A stretch of 35,173 bases of DNA, taken from assembly GCA_039934475.1 (NCBI GenBank), contig JBDTMC010000017.1, forward strand, positions 1-35,173, written 5' to 3'. Positions 33,517 to 35,173 of this stretch are shown here, in pieces. The notes beneath the pieces are model-generated. The model did no database searches. It saw only the letters and a list, made by a program, of their open reading frames with translations, and was not told where the DNA came from. This DNA comes from JBDTMC01 sp039934475. GTDB taxonomy: Bacteria > Acidobacteriota > Terriglobia > Bryobacterales > Bryobacteraceae. Both the position numbers and the translations under genes were made by a program. Within the stretch, counting starts at the first letter, position 1. Each line of letters starts with the position of its first letter.

Positions 33517-34407
33517 CTAACTAATCAGCGCCAACTCACCCAAATCCTGCGCCGTCAATTTCCATCCCACAGCCGTAGCGTTCGCCCGAACCTGGTCAGC
33601 CGATTTGGCGCCGGCAATTACCGAAGCTACCGCGGGTTGCGCCAGAAGCCATGCATTCGCAAGCTCCAACAAGGTATGGCCGCGCGACTCCACAAAGGCG
33701 ATGAGCTTTTCCACAATCGCCAGATTCTCCTCCGTGAATACCTTGGGCCCCCATCCATCCCCAGCCCGGCTACCCTCCGGCAGTGGCTGGCCCGCCCTGT
33801 ACTTGCCAGTGAGAAGACCGTTCGCCAAAGGAAAATAGGGTAGGAATGCCATTCCCAGCCGGACACATTCCGGTAACACTTCGGCCTCCGGCTCGCGGTG
33901 AAAGAAGCTGTAGTTATTCTGTACGCTGGCAAACCGCGAATCCGATTCCCGTAACTGAGCCGCGCTGAAGTTGGAGCATCCGATCTCGCGTACTTTCCCC
34001 GCACGCACCAGTTCCTCCATCGCGCCCAGCGTATCCGCCAGAGGCGTTTCCGGGTCGGGCGTGTGCAATTGATACAAGTCGAGGTAATCGGTGTTCAACC
34101 GCCGCAGGCTGTCCTCAATGGCTTCGCGAATATATGCGGGCTTGGCGCCTTTCTTCGTATCATCCATCGGGAAGCCGAATTTCGACGCGATGATCACGCT
34201 CTTCCGGCGCGCCCCCAGAGCCTTCCCCAGATACTGCTCGCTCTGACCCTTCGCATACATGTCGGCGGTGTCGAAAAAGTTGATCCCGGCTTCCAGCGCC
34301 TCGTCCACTACCTGCGTAGTCTCCTCCGGCCCAATACGCCACCCAAAATTGTTGCAGCCTAGCCCGGCTACCGTAACGTCGAGTTGGCCGATCTTCCGTG
34401 TTTCCAT
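33517..34407 (-). CDS. Aldo/keto reductase
   Basis: A 296-residue cytoplasmic NAD(P)H-dependent reductase. N-terminal METRKIGQLDVTVAGLGCNNFG, INFFDTADMY, VIIASKFG and DLYQLHTPDPETP give the AKR tetrad D46, Y51, K76 and H115. The C-terminal cofactor region has IGCSNFSAAQL and VASVIAGAKSADQVRAN. It is a different subgroup from the YghZ-like reductase at 25241-26242; the substrate is unknown. The start at 34407 faces a divergent symporter gene across about 57 bases. Confidence 0.93.
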   Translation of the reverse strand: METRKIGQLDVTVAGLGCNNFGWRIGPEETTQVVDEALEAGINFFDTADMYAKGQSEQYLGKALGARRKSVIIASKFGFPMDDTKKGAKPAYIREAIEDSLRRLNTDYLDLYQLHTPDPETPLADTLGAMEELVRAGKVREIGCSNFSAAQLRESDSRFASVQNNYSFFHREPEAEVLPECVRLGMAFLPYFPLANGLLTGKYRAGQPLPEGSRAGDGWGPKVFTEENLAIVEKLIAFVESRGHTLLELANAWLLAQPAVASVIAGAKSADQVRANATAVGWKLTAQDLGELALIS

Positions 34408-34464
34408 CCCTGCCTCCTACTATGCATTGTCGCCCGTGGTATGCTCCCACTTCAGGCCGTCTCC

Positions 34465-35173
34465 ATGATTCTCCACACCATCGATTGGGTCATAGCCATC
34501 GCATCCATCTTGATCTGCTTCCTTCCTGCACTCTTCTTCGGAAAGCGATCGGGTCAAAGCACCGCCGAATTCTTCGCTTCGGGCCGTTCGGTCCCGTGGT
34601 GGTTAGCCGGCATTTCGATGGTGGCGACGACGTTCTCCAGCGACACGCCGAACCTCGTCGCGAACTTCGTCCGCACGCAAGGCGTCGCCGGCAACTGGCA
34701 ATGGTGGGCATTCACGCTCACCGGCGTTTCCACCGTCTTCTTTTACGCCCGCCTCTGGCGCCGTTCCAACGTGCTTACCGATCTGGAGTTCTACGAACTG
34801 CGCTACTCCGGCAAGGCGGCCACCGCGGTGCGTGGGTTTCGAGCCATCTACCTCGGTCTCTTGTTCAACTGCATCATCATGGCGACGGTGAACCTGGCGG
34901 CTTGCAAGATCGCCAGCGTCCTGTTCGGCCTCGACCGCTGGCAAACGCTGCTCGCCGTAGGATTGCTGAACGTCGTCTTCGCCGCGCACTCCGGTCTGTG
35001 GGGCGTGCTTGTCATCGACATGATTCAGTTCGGCATTAAGATGTCGGCCGTCATTGCCGCCGCGTACTTCGCAGTCAACCTGCCGCAAGTGGGAGGGCTC
35101 ACCGGCCTGGTCGAAAAGCTCTCACATCGCACAGGACCCGGCGGCCTGAACTATCTCAATATTCTTCCCGATT
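34465..35173 (+). CDS. Sodium:solute symporter, SSS family (3' end cut by window edge)
   Basis: An open frame of 236 codons runs from the ATG at 34465 to the right edge with no stop. Segments include a first membrane helix (TIDWVIAIASILICFLPALFF), FASGRSVPWWLAGISMVATTFSSDTPN split at a family-typical position after the second helix, LWRRSNVLTDLEFYELRYSG and LWGVLVIDMIQFGIKM. These match the solute:sodium symporter (SLC5-like) fold, in particular the group with EFFASGR near the N-terminus. The substrate, which could be a sugar, organic acid or amino acid, is not visible. An in-frame ATG at 34441 would add 8 residues (MLPLQAVS); I prefer 34465, but neither has a strong Shine-Dalgarno. Confidence 0.88.
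   Translation, partial: MILHTIDWVIAIASILICFLPALFFGKRSGQSTAEFFASGRSVPWWLAGISMVATTFSSDTPNLVANFVRTQGVAGNWQWWAFTLTGVSTVFFYARLWRRSNVLTDLEFYELRYSGKAATAVRGFRAIYLGLLFNCIIMATVNLAACKIASVLFGLDRWQTLLAVGLLNVVFAAHSGLWGVLVIDMIQFGIKMSAVIAAAYFAVNLPQVGGLTGLVEKLSHRTGPGGLNYLNILPD

Overview
The window is high-GC, compact chromosomal DNA that fits an acidobacterium of the Solibacteres/Bryobacterales type. This is an inference from gene content: a DUF1501 + DUF1549/DUF1553 cytochrome pair (typical of Planctomycetes and of Solibacter-like Acidobacteria), a DUF5117-type zinc metalloprotease, many exported proteins of unknown function, and tightly packed short operons. I see no phage, transposase, CRISPR array or rRNA gene.

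Layout. 1-8658 (minus): a likely five-gene operon transcribed leftward, comprising a sugar epimerase-like TIM barrel, an exported zinc metalloprotease, a P1-family (DmpA-like) peptidase, a PSD1/planctomycete cytochrome C protein and a DUF1501 protein cut by the left window edge. 8843-10887 (minus): an exported cysteine-bearing protein, a coiled-coil lipoprotein, and TrmO fused to an FmdE-like domain. 10966-12324 (plus): UDP-glucose dehydrogenase, divergent from trmO across a promoter region with three 11-bp-spaced CCAGT repeats. 12310-14513 (minus): rlmH, accD and an FRG-domain gene. 14721-16214 (plus): a polysaccharide flippase, tail to tail with a GT39-type glycosyltransferase (16221-17684, minus) that sits behind an ABC-F ATPase (17694-19625, minus). 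19749-25266 (plus): a MacA/HlyD-type adaptor, a putative alpha-galactosidase-like hydrolase and an exported HEAT-like protein. 25241-26242 (minus): an aldo/keto reductase of the YghZ type.

26294-31973 is a transition-metal (Ni/Co) block: cbiM-cbiQ-cbiO (ECF importer) translationally chained to an exported TPR protein on the plus strand, meeting a NicO/RcnA-like Ni/Co transporter with an 85-residue histidine-rich loop on the minus strand. 32036-33397 (minus) holds a 54-residue CxxC microprotein gene, tRNA-Leu(UAA) and a SAM methyltransferase with an internal 69-bp tandem duplication. The right end has a second aldo/keto reductase (minus) and, divergent from it, the start of an SSS-family sodium:solute symporter that runs off the window.

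Themes are extracellular polymer and peptide use at the left, envelope polysaccharide synthesis in the middle (ugd, flippase, GT39), and metal transport at the right. The most unusual signals are small: hairpins that cover the start codon or ribosome binding site of two genes, an in-frame stop between an ATG and the TTG start of the flippase, the TrmO-FmdE fusion, the helically phased repeats before ugd, and the microprotein next to tRNA-Leu. I do not see convincing evidence for a wholly new multi-gene system.
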